A DNA stretch of 16,987 nucleotides from CAG-390 sp045546615 (lineage in GTDB: Bacteria > Bacillota > Clostridia > Oscillospirales > CAG-272), in assembly GCA_045546615.1 (NCBI GenBank), contig JAZQDD010000002.1, positions 1-16,987 on the forward strand, written 5' to 3'. A program made the position numbers and the translations under genes. The first letter of the stretch is position 1; each line of letters begins with the position of its first letter. Below are positions 1 to 5,021 of this stretch, in pieces. The notes beneath the pieces are model-generated. The model ran no database searches, had not been told where the DNA came from, and saw only the letters and a program-made list of their open reading frames with translations.

Positions 1-1
1 C

Positions 2-199
2 AGAAAATTTGCATCGGGAAACACGAAAAACTATGACCCAAACATCATCTTTTACTGTATCGAGCTTGGTAAGGATGACTCGGGCAAGGCGTATACCGCC
101 TACTCACCTGACGAGCATTCCTATTGGAAAGGGCTGTCCGCTATAGCACGCGAGGGTATTCTGCTCACAATGGGGCTTGGATACCATCGCAAAGCCTAA
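2..199 (+). CDS. C-terminal fragment of an unrecognised protein (5' end outside window)
   Basis: An open frame runs from base 2 to a TAA at 197-199 and gives 65 residues, with no start codon needed inside the window, so this is the tail of a gene that begins to the left. The visible part contains NYDPNIIFYCIELGKDD near the start and a C-terminus rich in hydrophobic and glycine residues ending in GLGYHRKA. I do not recognise a family in it. It is followed within 30 bases by the promoter of the toxin locus, so that locus is an independent transcription unit. I see no strong terminator directly after the stop codon. Coding is supported only by the uninterrupted frame and plausible amino-acid composition. 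Confidence 0.55.
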   Translation, partial: RKFASGNTKNYDPNIIFYCIELGKDDSGKAYTAYSPDEHSYWKGLSAIAREGILLTMGLGYHRKA

Positions 200-204
200 A
201 ATTC

Positions 205-219
205 AAAATTGTACCACCC
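205..219 (+). repeat. 15-bp direct repeat, left copy
   Basis: AAAATTGTACCACCC occurs here and again at 897-911 in the same orientation, 692 bp apart. The two copies bracket the toxin-antitoxin locus and the hairpin cluster. A 15-bp exact match is unlikely by chance in an interval this short, but no transposase or integrase is present between them. Confidence 0.6.
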
Positions 220-222
220 CGC

Positions 223-251
223 TTGACTTGTTTGAAGTGCGGTGATATAAT
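223..251 (+). promoter_or_regulatory. sigma-A promoter of the toxin mRNA
   Basis: TTGACT at 223-228 and TATAAT at 246-251 are separated by 17 bp, so the transcription start should lie near 258. This leaves a long leader of about 184 nt before the toxin start codon. The leader has several strong hairpins (259-281, 281-311, 310-332, 362-373), as expected of type I toxin mRNAs, whose leaders keep translation low. Confidence 0.85.
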
Positions 252-382
252 AAAAAAGCGGCACGGGAAGTCCGTGTCGCGGAGCATACCGGGCTTCATC
301 CGAAGCTCTCCGAGGACTTGGAAAAGCCTCGGAAACGGTGGCGGTTGACTCCCTTACATAGAAGCCCACGGGCTACTCTGTG

Positions 383-433
383 CGAGGAGGTCAAAATTCT
401 TTTAATTGAAAAAACCTCCTCGGGAGGGGAGGT
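383..433 (+). promoter_or_regulatory. Leader with two mutually exclusive hairpins at the toxin ribosome site
   Basis: ACCTCC at 414-419 is an exact complement of GGAGGT at 428-433, which is the core of the toxin Shine-Dalgarno sequence; this pairing would hide it. The same strand segment extended to 414-422 is also an exact 9-bp complement of CGAGGAGGT at 383-391; that pairing would free the ribosome site. Both cannot form together, so the leader could switch between open and closed translation states. The complementarities are seen directly; switching is inferred. Confidence 0.6.
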
Positions 434-441
434 GATGCGAA

Positions 442-528
442 ATGACTTTTTCGGAGCAGATGGCATTTTTTATGTTCATCATCGCCCTCGTTAAATTTGT
501 TATCGAGATCAACAATAAAAAGAACTAA
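442..528 (+). CDS. Small hydrophobic type I toxin, holin-like (Hol_Tox/TxpA-BsrG type)
   Basis: This 28-residue ORF (MTFSEQMAFFMFIIALVKFV followed by IEINNKKN) is too short for most gene finders. It has one hydrophobic helix at about residues 7-20 and a short polar, lysine-ending tail, the usual pattern of membrane-acting type I toxins of Firmicutes annotated as putative holin-like toxins. A near-perfect Shine-Dalgarno, GGAGGTGAT at 428-436, sits 5 bases before the ATG, much better than needed for a random ORF. A perfect promoter lies upstream, and a convergent antisense RNA with its own perfect promoter overlaps the 3' end, which is the classic TxpA/RatA-like arrangement. An ATG at 435 opens only a 19-codon polar frame and is rejected. 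Toxicity is inferred from architecture and family resemblance. Confidence 0.78.
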   Translation: MTFSEQMAFFMFIIALVKFVIEINNKKN

Positions 529-603
529 CCGCCCACACTCTCCAAAGTAACGGCGGTTAGTCTTTACTACAGGGGAGGCAACCGTCATCGGTATGCTCCT
601 TCC
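515..603 (-). ncRNA. Antisense RNA antitoxin to the small toxin mRNA
   Basis: The minus-strand promoter at 610-638 predicts a start near 603. The transcript would run left through the stem 552-560/525-533 and end in the run of U residues encoded at about 512-523 (minus-strand TTCTTTTTATT). This gives an RNA of roughly 90 nt complementary to the last codons and the 3' untranslated part of the toxin mRNA. Its 5' end can fold into a stem-loop (599-589 against 584-574, with a 3-nt internal loop). The position matches type I antitoxins that pair with the toxin mRNA 3' end. RNA ends are predicted from motifs only. Confidence 0.7.
524..565. terminator. Shared bidirectional terminator of toxin mRNA and antisense RNA
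   Basis: CTAACCGCC at 525-533 pairs with GGCGGTTAG at 552-560, with an 18-nt loop. The plus strand is followed by a weak T run (561-565, TCTTT) and the minus strand by a stronger one (TTCTTTTTATT). Termination is therefore probably efficient for the antisense RNA and leaky for the toxin mRNA. The toxin stop codon lies inside the left arm. Confidence 0.65.
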
Positions 604-609
604 ACTAAT

Positions 610-638
610 ATGATAGCACAGAACGAGGACGGTGTCAA
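610..638 (-). promoter_or_regulatory. sigma-A promoter of the antisense RNA
   Basis: Read on the minus strand, TTGACA (638-633) and TATCAT (615-610) are separated by exactly 17 bp. The consensus -35 box suggests stronger transcription than the opposing toxin promoter, which has TTGACT, as expected for an unstable antitoxin RNA. Confidence 0.8.
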
Positions 639-684
639 GTCCTGTTTTCTTTTGTTTCGGATGCTCGCGGACGTTTGGAAAATC

Positions 685-817
685 TGTCTCCACTGGAGAC
701 AAATTAAAACGTCCCCATTTTTTTCTTTTGTTCCGGAACTCCTTAACTTCTGCCCCACTGGTGCAGAAGTTCCACTCGCGCACCACTCCGAACTTCGGAC
801 CCACTGGGTCCAAAGTT
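685..817. repeat. Three hairpins with unrelated stems but the same CCACTGG apex
   Basis: Three hairpins lie at 685-701, 745-771 and 791-817. Their stems differ (TGTCTCC/GGAGACA; AACTTCTGC/GCAGAAGTT; AACTT plus GGACCC/GGGTCC plus AAGTT), but each closes with CC-ACT-GG at its tip. Centres are 65 and 46 bp apart. None has a good T run, so they are not obvious terminators. The second and third share the outer AACTT/AAGTT arms. The stretch from 640 to 896 holds no gene that I can support. Confidence 0.6.
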
Positions 818-896
818 GTTATGAGCTGTCCGCTGAAAGCCGCCCCCCGTTGGGTACAAATTCTCTAACCGCCGCTCCTCGCAGAGCGTAGAGTTT

Positions 897-911
897 AAAA
901 TTGTACCACCC
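897..911 (+). repeat. 15-bp direct repeat, right copy
   Basis: This is the right copy of AAAATTGTACCACCC, identical to 205-219 and in the same orientation. A diverged related word is visible near 1871-1893 (GTACCAC followed by TTAAAATTC). Confidence 0.6.
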
Positions 912-945
912 TTTTTCCCCTTTGTTGCCGAAACTCGCTCCCCCT

Positions 946-987
946 ATGTCATACCAAACGCCGTTTAGTATGACATTTTATTTTTTG
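946..987 (+). terminator. Long near-perfect hairpin with T run
   Basis: ATGTCATAC (946-954) pairs with GTATGACAT (968-976), and inside it AAACG pairs with CGTTT. Only one mismatch (955/967) and a one-base centre interrupt the pairing. A T-rich run follows at 976-986. It could terminate plus-strand transcription coming from the toxin locus side, but no gene lies directly upstream; the palindrome may instead be a remnant of a small repeat. Confidence 0.5.
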
Positions 988-999
988 GCAAAAAAACCC

Positions 1000-1028
1000 T
1001 TGACTTTTCCTCGCGTGCGTATTATAAT
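1000..1028 (+). promoter_or_regulatory. sigma-A promoter facing into the noncoding RNA locus
   Basis: TTGACT at 1000-1005 and TATAAT at 1023-1028 have a 17-bp spacer, predicting a start near 1035. The product would run antisense across the whole minus-strand RNA and end at the terminator 1222-1253, a noncoding RNA of about 215 nt. The only ORF in it starts near 1060, lacks a ribosome site and is not hydrophobic. Confidence 0.65.
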
Positions 1029-1038
1029 AAAGATACAA

Positions 1039-1183
1039 ATAAAAACGGCATCCCGAAGGATGCCGCCTAATAACCTGAAACACGTGACGGTTCCAACGTC
1101 GCGCGCTTCACAAAGTCCACCGTTCGCAGCGGATAGACCTTGCTTGGTTAAGCTATTCACATTGACGTGAACGCTTAAGGTTC
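1039..1183 (-). ncRNA. Structured small RNA, about 145 nt (6S-like fold possible)
   Basis: A consensus minus-strand promoter (1190-1218) predicts a start near 1183. The RNA ends in a textbook terminator, GGCATCC-TTCG-GGATGCC followed by TTTTTATTT (1065-1037). By eye it closes with AACCU/AGGUU and CACGU/ACGUG and carries a long apical hairpin (CAAGGUC to GACUUUG, about 15 bp). It has two small side hairpins (GCUU/AAGC and GACG/CGUC) in a large central bubble. A closing stem, central bubble and apical stem resemble 6S RNA, but I cannot match conserved 6S bases, so that name is tentative. The UUCG tetraloop appears only on the minus strand, supporting this strand as the RNA. Confidence 0.6.
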
Positions 1184-1189
1184 ACATCA

Positions 1190-1218
1190 ATTATAGCATA
1201 AGTTTAAGTGTTTGTCAA
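1190..1218 (-). promoter_or_regulatory. Consensus promoter of the small RNA
   Basis: On the minus strand, TTGACA (1218-1213), a 17-bp spacer and TATAAT (1195-1190) form a perfect consensus match, expected for an abundant stable RNA. Confidence 0.85.
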
Positions 1219-1221
1219 CGC

Positions 1222-1253
1222 CCTGCGGAGGATTTTAACCCGCAGGCTTTTTT
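1222..1253 (+). terminator. Intrinsic terminator on the plus strand
   Basis: CCTGCGG (1222-1228) pairs with CCGCAGG (1240-1246) and is followed by C and six T. It would end the plus-strand transcript that starts near 1035. Confidence 0.7.
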
Positions 1254-1550
1254 GTTGCCTATAAAGGATCATTGACAACCGAATAGCGTTGTTTTCTTCT
1301 TTCCACCTGCCGCCCCTTCAATAAGGGCAAGCCCTCGACCGACAAGCTGCGCCGCAGCTTGCGACTGTGAGATGCCTTCTCACTTATGGCAATGACGTAG
1401 CAGGGGGGCATAATGATACTTGGGACTCATACGAGTTTCGCTCCCGTAACAAAAAGGGGGCTGTCCGCATTAAGACTGCGGCAATGCAATCGCAAAGGCT
1501 GCGATGAGAACACGGCGCGGGAACAGTCTTTCGTTTTTGTCAAATACCCA
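1254..1550. other. Noncoding stretch rich in short unrelated hairpins
   Basis: No supportable gene lies here. The stretch contains a run of short palindromes: AGGGC/GCCCT near 1323-1334, AAGCTGCG/CGCAGCTT at 1344-1360, GTGAGA/TCTCAC at 1367-1383, CCGCA/TGCGG at 1465-1481 and ATCGCA/TGCGAT at 1489-1505. Unlike the arrays further right, I see no constant spacer between them. It may be a decayed hairpin array or the tail of an unrecognised RNA. Confidence 0.4.
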
Positions 1551-1570
1551 CCGTCGCGTATCTGCGACGG
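1551..1570 (-). terminator. Possible weak terminator of tRNA-Ser
   Basis: CCGTCGC (1551-1557) and GCGACGG (1564-1570) form a 7-bp hairpin just after the tRNA 3' end on the minus strand. Only a poor T run follows (TGGGTATTT), so it may act as a processing or weak termination structure. Confidence 0.4.
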
Positions 1571-1581
1571 CGAGTAAATGT

Positions 1582-1672
1582 TGGCGGAGATGGAGAGATT
1601 TGAACTCTCGCGCCGGTTACCCGACCTACACCCTTAGCAGGGGCGCCTCTTCGGCCTCTTGAGTACATCTCC
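1582..1672 (-). tRNA. tRNA-Ser(GCT)
   Basis: Read on the minus strand, the gene begins GGAGATG and ends CATCTCC-G-CCA, giving a 7-bp acceptor stem, a G discriminator base and an encoded CCA. The anticodon loop CTGCTAA has anticodon GCT at 1638-1636. The 91-nt length and long variable arm are typical of a class II serine tRNA reading AGC/AGU. The T-arm is GAGAG-TTCAAAT-CTCTC. Confidence 0.95.
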
Positions 1673-1711
1673 ATGTACTTTGCGGACGCCGGTTGCATAG
1701 TCCGCTCGATT

Positions 1712-1740
1712 ATTATAACCCATCTTGCCCTTTTTGTCAA
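1712..1740 (-). promoter_or_regulatory. Promoter of tRNA-Ser
   Basis: On the minus strand, TTGACA (1740-1735), 17 bp and TATAAT (1717-1712) form a perfect consensus. The leader between it and the tRNA can fold as GCGGAC/GTCCGC (1682-1705). Confidence 0.85.
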
Positions 1741-1986
1741 TACCTTTTTTTATTTTTTTGCTTTTTACCGCACAAAAAGCTTCCTCTATTTACCAATAAC
1801 AACGCTGTGGGGGCAAAATCCGCTTCATTCGCAACTTGCCGCAACATCATCGAAAATGCTGTGCCCTCTTCTGTACCACTTTTTAAAATTCTGAAACTCA
1901 AAACTGTGTATTTGTTGTTTTTGACTAAATAATCGTTATTTTTTTATCAAAATTGCAAAAATTGCACAAAAAAATCAAAAAAACAT
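1741..1986. other. AT-rich intergenic stretch, nothing recognised
   Basis: This stretch lies between the tRNA-Ser promoter and the first phosphoesterase promoter. It is strongly AT-rich with many A and T runs near 1905-1985, and small open frames lack ribosome sites. A-tract upstream activation (UP-like) of the next promoter is possible but unproven. Confidence 0.4.
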
Positions 1987-2015
1987 TTGACTTTTTCTTC
2001 CTTATATGCTATGAT
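1987..2015 (+). promoter_or_regulatory. Promoter of the dockerin-bearing phosphoesterase gene
   Basis: TTGACT at 1987-1992 and TATGAT at 2010-2015 are 17 bp apart, predicting a start near 2022 and a leader of about 40 nt. The ribosome site is GAAAGGA, 6-7 bases before the ATG at 2063. Confidence 0.75.
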
Positions 2016-2062
2016 TATAGTGAATTGGTATCCATATTTTACAACAAACGAAAGGAAAAACT

Positions 2063-4864
2063 ATGAACACACAAGCCTCATTGAAAAAAATATTCTGTCG
2101 CTTTTTTTCGGTCCTGCTCTCTTTTGTGATGTTCTGTTCGATGTTCGTCGGCGTTTTGGACTTTACTTCTTTTGAAACGTCCGCGTTTGACCCCACATCT
2201 TACAGCATCCCAACGAGCGGCACGACGGACTCGTACAAATTCAAAGCGACCCCCGCCGTCTACGAAATGGGCGACGGCTACGCCGTTATCTGGGCGACAA
2301 GCTTTGACGGCACGGGCTACATCAAATACACCTACGAGGGCACGGAGTACACCGTGTACGACGAGGTGGCGGGAATCGTAAAGACCAACGATTACATCCA
2401 CGTCGTAAAGGTCCCCCACGAGCATATTCTGGGCAATTCCTACACCGTTTATTCTCAGGTCGTCACCAACAACAACGCCGCGTCGTTGAGCTACGGTACG
2501 ACCATTTCCTGCGGTCCGCTCACGCTTCGCAAATACGACAGCGAAACGAGCATCGACATCCTCCAACTGACGGACACGCATAACTACGCCGACCGCGCGC
2601 TGGCGGCTGCAAAGCAGTTTTCCACCACGCCCGACCTCATAGTTTTCACGGGCGACGTAGCAAGCTACATTCGCAGCAAGGATGAAATAGTAACCTACGT
2701 ATTTTCCATTATGAGCAAAGTATCGCGCGGTCAGTTCCCCGTAGTTTTCTGCCGCGGCAACCACGACGGCTGGGGACGCTACGGAGCGATGCTCCTTGAT
2801 TACGTACCCACCGAAACGGGCGAGTTCTACTTTGATTTTGAATACGGCCCCCTCTACGGCGTTGTTATCGATACCGGCGAGGACGTAGCACCGAGCAATA
2901 ACGACCCCTACAACCAGGTAACCAATTTTGACGAGTATATGGCAAAGCAAAAGGCGTGGCTTTCCACCCTGCGCCCCTCGTCAAAGCCGTTCAGCCTTGC
3001 TATCTACCACATTCCGATATTGAACAAGCTCCGCAACACCACCACGATGAACTATGCGCCTCTGATGAACTCGCTTGGCTTCCATTTTGGTATTTGCGGA
3101 CACAACCACAAGACCACTTGGAAAGACAAGGGCTCGTATAACTTGAACTTCCCGCAGATCATTGTGGGCGGCGACCCATACGCAAGCGACGTTACGGCGG
3201 CTCGATTGAGCTTCAACGTGGATTCCACGGGCACAAAGACGCTTGACATCCGCGCCGCAAGCCAGTCGGGAACAACAAAGATTGATAAGTCGATAACGCT
3301 TGAAAGCGTAAAGGGCACACCCGACGAGGTCACACCCGTCGAAACGGGACGCGAACAGCAGATAAGCGTATCAAATACGGGGCTTACCTTTGCGACAAAG
3401 CCCGTAGTGCTTGAGGTCGGCGACCCCGAATACTACACCGTCTGCTTTGCAACCACCACAAGAGCGATGGCGTTCGTCGAATACACCTACGGCGGCGATA
3501 AATATCAGCATTTTGACAGCACTTCGGGTGCGCGGCGAACCTACGACCCAATACACACGATAAAGGTTCCAAAGGCGCATCTTGACAACAACAGCTACCG
3601 CGTTGGCGCATTGGAATACACAAAATACGACGCACCGTACACCTTAATACAAGGAAATGGATGCATAAGCGGGTATTACTCGTTTGAATGCAAATCGTCC
3701 TCCGACGAGGTACGCGTTTTCAACGTTCCCGACCTTGTTTCCAGCGCATCCACCGACACCGAGGAGACCGTTGCCGCCGCCATCAAGGCGCTTGGCACAA
3801 ATCCCGCGCTCATTATCGCGAACGGCGACTCGCGCGCATCGGTATACGATGCCGACGCAATCGTTTCCATGATCGACGGACTTGCCGATATTTCAGGCTC
3901 GGCTCACCCCGTGCTTTACGTTCGCGGCGACCGTGACAACCTCGGTTATTACACCGGAATGCTCACAAGATACCTGCAAAACGATAAGTTCTATTATACC
4001 GTAGACTACGCAAACTACACCTTCGTGGTGCTTGACACCCTCGCTATCGCGGATACTCACTCCTCACTCATTGTAAGCAAGAACTACCTTGAAGCGCAAA
4101 ACAAGTGGATAAATTCCCTGCGCACGAAGGACTCCAAAACCACCGTGGTCATATCCCACATACCGCTTGATACCTACGATGCTAAATCGGGCTACTCTTG
4201 GCGCAAGGCTCTTGAAGCCAAGGGCGCGGACATCTTCCTTTCGGGCAACGACACAGCGGGCAGCTTCGGCATTACCGTCACCGACAGCGAAGTCCTCTCG
4301 ATAGAGGGCGGCGGCTACAACTCCGCAAACGCGACCGCCACGGTTGCAGACATTCTCCTTGCTCCAAACAGCGCAAGCGTGCGCGTGCTTGATAACAGCG
4401 GCAACGTCATCAGCGAACGAAGCTTTAACATTGCAAACGCAACCGAGACAGGAACGCCCAACGCGGCGTACTCCATAGCCCCCAAGGCGGACTCGAAGCT
4501 TTACGTCAAGGGCGGCGTGCTTTACGGCGTGGGTGAAGGCGCAACGCTCGATGAAATACGCGCATCTCTTGCCAACACCGACGGCATAAGCATCAGCGGT
4601 ACTGCCACGGGCGCGACCATAACGTTTACCTCGGGCGGCAGGGTGCTTGACACTGTAACGCTTGCCGTTTTCGGTGACGTTGACGGCGACGGAGGCGTTA
4701 GCGCGAACGACTACATAGAAATTAAAAACGCCATCGTGACCGACGACACTCCCTACGGAGCATACGCGCGTGCGGCAGATGCCAACGGCGACGGCGAAAT
4801 CACATCACTCGACTTGCTTCTTGTAAACTCATACATTTCGGGCGTTGTGAAAAACATTGGCTAA
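2063..4864 (+). CDS. Secreted two-module metallophosphoesterase with C-terminal type I dockerin
   Basis: A signal peptide (about residues 1-41, basic start then a long hydrophobic core) marks a secreted protein. Residues 45-155 are a beta-rich domain like the N-terminal domain of purple acid phosphatases, followed by a calcineurin-like phosphoesterase domain. That domain has the metal and catalytic motifs D171-x-H173, G197-D198, G232-N233-H234-D235, H316 and G346-H347-x-H349. Residues 430-545 repeat the beta domain and 550-740 repeat the phosphoesterase fold. In the second copy GNHD is GDRD (622-625), the first D-x-H is missing and the last GHxH is GND (728-730), so it is probably inactive. 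A small domain (about 805-868) and a dockerin (869-933) follow. The dockerin has two calcium loops, GDVDGDGGVS and ADANGDGEIT. Dockerins bind cohesins on scaffolds or the cell surface. The substrate is unknown; a phosphomonoester or phosphodiester is likely. Confidence 0.92.
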   Translation: MNTQASLKKIFCRFFSVLLSFVMFCSMFVGVLDFTSFETSAFDPTSYSIPTSGTTDSYKFKATPAVYEMGDGYAVIWATSFDGTGYIKYTYEGTEYTVYDEVAGIVKTNDYIHVVKVPHEHILGNSYTVYSQVVTNNNAASLSYGTTISCGPLTLRKYDSETSIDILQLTDTHNYADRALAAAKQFSTTPDLIVFTGDVASYIRSKDEIVTYVFSIMSKVSRGQFPVVFCRGNHDGWGRYGAMLLDYVPTETGEFYFDFEYGPLYGVVIDTGEDVAPSNNDPYNQVTNFDEYMAKQKAWLSTLRPSSKPFSLAIYHIPILNKLRNTTTMNYAPLMNSLGFHFGICGHNHKTTWKDKGSYNLNFPQIIVGGDPYASDVTAARLSFNVDSTGTKTLDIRAASQSGTTKIDKSITLESVKGTPDEVTPVETGREQQISVSNTGLTFATKPVVLEVGDPEYYTVCFATTTRAMAFVEYTYGGDKYQHFDSTSGARRTYDPIHTIKVPKAHLDNNSYRVGALEYTKYDAPYTLIQGNGCISGYYSFECKSSSDEVRVFNVPDLVSSASTDTEETVAAAIKALGTNPALIIANGDSRASVYDADAIVSMIDGLADISGSAHPVLYVRGDRDNLGYYTGMLTRYLQNDKFYYTVDYANYTFVVLDTLAIADTHSSLIVSKNYLEAQNKWINSLRTKDSKTTVVISHIPLDTYDAKSGYSWRKALEAKGADIFLSGNDTAGSFGITVTDSEVLSIEGGGYNSANATATVADILLAPNSASVRVLDNSGNVISERSFNIANATETGTPNAAYSIAPKADSKLYVKGGVLYGVGEGATLDEIRASLANTDGISISGTATGATITFTSGGRVLDTVTLAVFGDVDGDGGVSANDYIEIKNAIVTDDTPYGAYARAADANGDGEITSLDLLLVNSYISGVVKNIG

Positions 4865-4872
4865 TTAAAGCT

Positions 4873-4917
4873 ATGGGTGAGTCAAAGGCATTTTGCATTT
4901 GGCTCACCCATTTTTTG
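4873..4917 (+). terminator. Terminator of the dockerin phosphoesterase gene
   Basis: ATGGGTGAG (4873-4881) pairs with CTCACCCAT (4903-4911), extended inward by TCAAA/TTTGG pairing, and is followed by six T. It is closely related in sequence to the terminator at 7515-7564. Confidence 0.9.
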
Positions 4918-4948
4918 TGATTTTAAGGCGTTAATTTTATTTTTTATG

Positions 4949-4978
4949 TTGACAAGCCGATATTAAAAATGATATTAT
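4949..4978 (+). promoter_or_regulatory. Promoter of the second phosphoesterase gene
   Basis: TTGACA at 4949-4954 is followed, after 18 bp, by TATTAT at 4973-4978 (or ATATTA with 17 bp). The preceding terminator and this promoter make the two paralogues separate transcription units. Confidence 0.7.
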
Positions 4979-5021
4979 TAATGTAGATTAATATACTCAA
5001 AACTGCAAAGGAGAAGAAGTG

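Noticed and set aside
391..813. A 140-codon minus-strand frame across the toxin locus
   Set aside because: It runs through the antisense promoter, the shared terminator and two palindromes, has no ribosome site, and its composition does not look like a protein family.
205..911. Insertion sequence carrying the toxin locus
   Set aside because: The direct repeats are suggestive, but there is no transposase, no terminal inverted repeats and no evidence of an empty site, so it is listed only as a repeat.
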